Of a stretch of 53,796 nt of DNA, positions 52,466 through 53,796 are shown piece after piece (the first letter of the stretch is position 1; every line of letters begins with the position of its first letter). Below the pieces are notes generated by a model. That model ran no database searches. It had not been told where the DNA came from and saw nothing but the letters and a program-made list of their open reading frames with translations. Position numbers and translations under genes: made by a program. Source of the stretch: Natrialba chahannaoensis JCM 10990 (GTDB lineage: Archaea; Halobacteriota; Halobacteria; Halobacteriales; Natrialbaceae). The stretch is taken from positions 84,014 through 137,809 of the forward strand of contig NZ_AOIN01000044.1 of NCBI RefSeq assembly GCF_000337135.1. Reading direction: 5' to 3'.

Positions 52466-53796
52466 ATGGATCTCCGACGAGTAGTGCCTGCAGCGATCCG
52501 ACGCCGGTACGCGGTCAAGTTCGGGATCGCATTACTGGTGCTCGGACTTTCGGTAGGGCTGATCGGCTTCGTGGCGACCGCTGGTATCACTCACGAGGTC
52601 GAAGAGCGTGTCCAGGCCGATCAGACGTCCTTCGCCGGACAGGAAGCACAGGGACTGCAGATGTGGAACGAACAGAACGAACAGACAATCGCGACGTTCG
52701 CACACTCGAACGTCGTCGCGAGTGACGAGCCGACCGCGATCGAACAACAGCTGCTCGACTGGGAAGAGCACCTCGACGTCGACATCGTCTCGCTCAGCTA
52801 CGCTGACACCGACGAGGGTGCGATCGTCGCGAGCACTGACGGCGACATCCGCGGCGCGTCGACGGATGAACTCGAGTCCGTTCCAGAATCTGCCTTCGAC
52901 GAGGCGACGGCCGAGGTGCCCTGGGTGTCTGAACCGTACGTCCTCGACGGCGAACTTGGCGAGGATGCCGCGGTCATCACCTACGTCCTGACCGTGCCCG
53001 GACAGAACGACAGGGCAATCGTCTACACGGTCGAACTCGAGGCCTACGGTGGTCAGTTCCAAGACGACGAGCAGGTTGTGACTGTCGTCGTCGACGGCAA
53101 CGACGAGGTCATTCTCGACAACGCTGGCTACGGAGACGACTACGCGGCACTCGGCGAACCGTACGGCGGCGACGACGCCCTCGTCGACACCGCACGTACG
53201 GAGGGTGCGAGCACGTGGGAGGTGTCGGGCAACGGCGCAAGCGTTCTCGACACCTACGACTTCGACACCGACGAGTACGTCGCCAGCTCGGCCCCCGTCT
53301 ACGGCACTGACTGGGTCGTCCTGACGCACGAACCGACCGATCAGGCCTACGGTTTCGTCAATACGGTCAACGACTGGGGATACATTGCGACCATTGTGGT
53401 CGTCCTCATGATCGGGATGGTTGGCGCGGTGCTCGGCCGAAACACGGCCGCTTCGATCGACCGTCTAACGAACAAGGTCGGCCAGATGGAAGACGGCAAC
53501 CTTGATGTCGACCTTGAAACAAAGCGTATCGACAGTATCGGCCAGCTCTACGATGGCTTCGACTCCATGCGCGCCACACTGCGTGAGCAGATTAACGAGG
53601 CCGAAACTGCCCGCAAAGAGGCTGAACGCGAGCGTGAACGTGTCGGTAGAATCAACCGTCAACTCGAACTGACCGCCGACGAGTACAGCGACGTAATGGT
53701 GGCCGCCGCCGACGGCGACCTCACCGCGCGAATGGACGCCGACACCGACAACGAGGCGATGGCCGACATCGCGACGGACTTCAACGTCATGCTCGA
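52466..53796 (+). CDS. Htr-type methyl-accepting taxis transducer (5' part, cut by edge)
   Basis: Only 443 codons are present. The protein begins MDLRRVVPAAIRRRYAVKFG with a membrane helix at about 18-40. An acidic extracellular Cache-like ligand domain follows (about 42-300), then a second helix at about 303-323. A HAMP domain (RNTAASIDRLTNKVGQMEDG, about 325-380) is followed by the start of a second HAMP-like/coiled-coil segment. The CheA/CheW signalling region lies beyond the window. The ligand is unknown. TATA-like cactttatgtgg lies about 30 bp upstream of ATG 52466. Confidence 0.9.
   Translation, partial: MDLRRVVPAAIRRRYAVKFGIALLVLGLSVGLIGFVATAGITHEVEERVQADQTSFAGQEAQGLQMWNEQNEQTIATFAHSNVVASDEPTAIEQQLLDWEEHLDVDIVSLSYADTDEGAIVASTDGDIRGASTDELESVPESAFDEATAEVPWVSEPYVLDGELGEDAAVITYVLTVPGQNDRAIVYTVELEAYGGQFQDDEQVVTVVVDGNDEVILDNAGYGDDYAALGEPYGGDDALVDTARTEGASTWEVSGNGASVLDTYDFDTDEYVASSAPVYGTDWVVLTHEPTDQAYGFVNTVNDWGYIATIVVVLMIGMVGAVLGRNTAASIDRLTNKVGQMEDGNLDVDLETKRIDSIGQLYDGFDSMRATLREQINEAETARKEAERERERVGRINRQLELTADEYSDVMVAAADGDLTARMDADTDNEAMADIATDFNVML

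Noticed and set aside
1-53796. CRISPR array or cas genes
   Set aside because: No regularly spaced direct repeats of 24-40 bp and no Cas-like protein on either strand.
1-53796. Frequent CTCGAG(T) word as a regulatory repeat
   Set aside because: It occurs mostly inside genes, where Leu-Glu and Ser-Ser/Arg codon pairs explain it; it is better seen as a genome-wide composition trait.

Overview
The window is a high-GC piece of chromosome from a halophilic archaeon (class Halobacteria). The evidence is the strongly acidic proteome, the archaeal ribosomal proteins S24e and S27ae, a fused Kae1-Bud32, ThiD-ThiN, a short RNB exoribonuclease, Htr-type transducers, twin-arginine export signals and TATA boxes placed for leaderless transcripts. 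The very frequent CTCGAG(T) word and the gene content suggest Natrialbales, but that is inference. Bases 2-20 are the Tn5/Nextera mosaic end, so the left edge is a sequencing-library artefact. Both edges cut genes: a membrane protein at the left and an Htr transducer at the right.

From 0 to 13 kb the genes are mostly housekeeping and stress functions. They include a DHH phosphoesterase, three universal stress proteins (one in an operon with a GNAT acetyltransferase), an Lrp/AsnC regulator, an AAA+ ATPase with a His-rich tail, a nucleotidyltransferase-like protein, a PhnP-like metallo-hydrolase, the RNB exonuclease, a second GNAT, 2-keto-3-deoxygluconate kinase and RNA 3'-phosphate cyclase. 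From 13 to 24 kb lie mismatch-repair MutL and MutS, a KDG/KDPG-type aldolase (with the kinase, two steps of the semi-phosphorylative Entner-Doudoroff route), an HtpX-like protease, an SDR and a soluble HemAT-like transducer whose heme-ligand histidine is replaced by Asp.

From 24 to 34.4 kb are a tRNA-binding OB-fold protein, ThiD-ThiN, an AIR-synthase-family protein, a MOT1-type molybdate/sulfate transporter, a coupled 41-aa protein/PIN pair, XTP/dITP pyrophosphatase, pyroglutamyl peptidase and the translation cluster rps24e-rps27ae-kae1/bud32. From 34.5 to 43.9 kb are an exported PQQ-type beta-propeller with a membrane partner, a BNR-repeat protein, a cysteine-synthase-family enzyme, a tiny Tat-type Cys-rich peptide, UvrA and a coiled-coil protein.

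From 43.85 to 45.85 kb the DNA is accessory. It holds a nested palindrome next to a truncated gene, about 0.8 kb of relic DNA with several hairpins, a membrane-anchored protein, and an orphan right end of an IS200/IS605-type element with three hairpins and no transposase. From 45.8 kb to the end are small conserved haloarchaeal proteins, a methyltransferase, a divergent triosephosphate-isomerase paralogue, an orphan NrfD-like quinol-oxidising membrane protein, a fourth UspA, an FAD oxidoreductase, a second palindrome, a DUF6149-like protein and the truncated transducer.

I saw no CRISPR array, tRNA, rRNA or intact transposase. The most unusual signals are the orphan IS200/IS605 end with its omega-RNA-like hairpins, the two MITE-like palindromes, the heme-ligand-less globin transducer and the Cys-rich Tat peptide.
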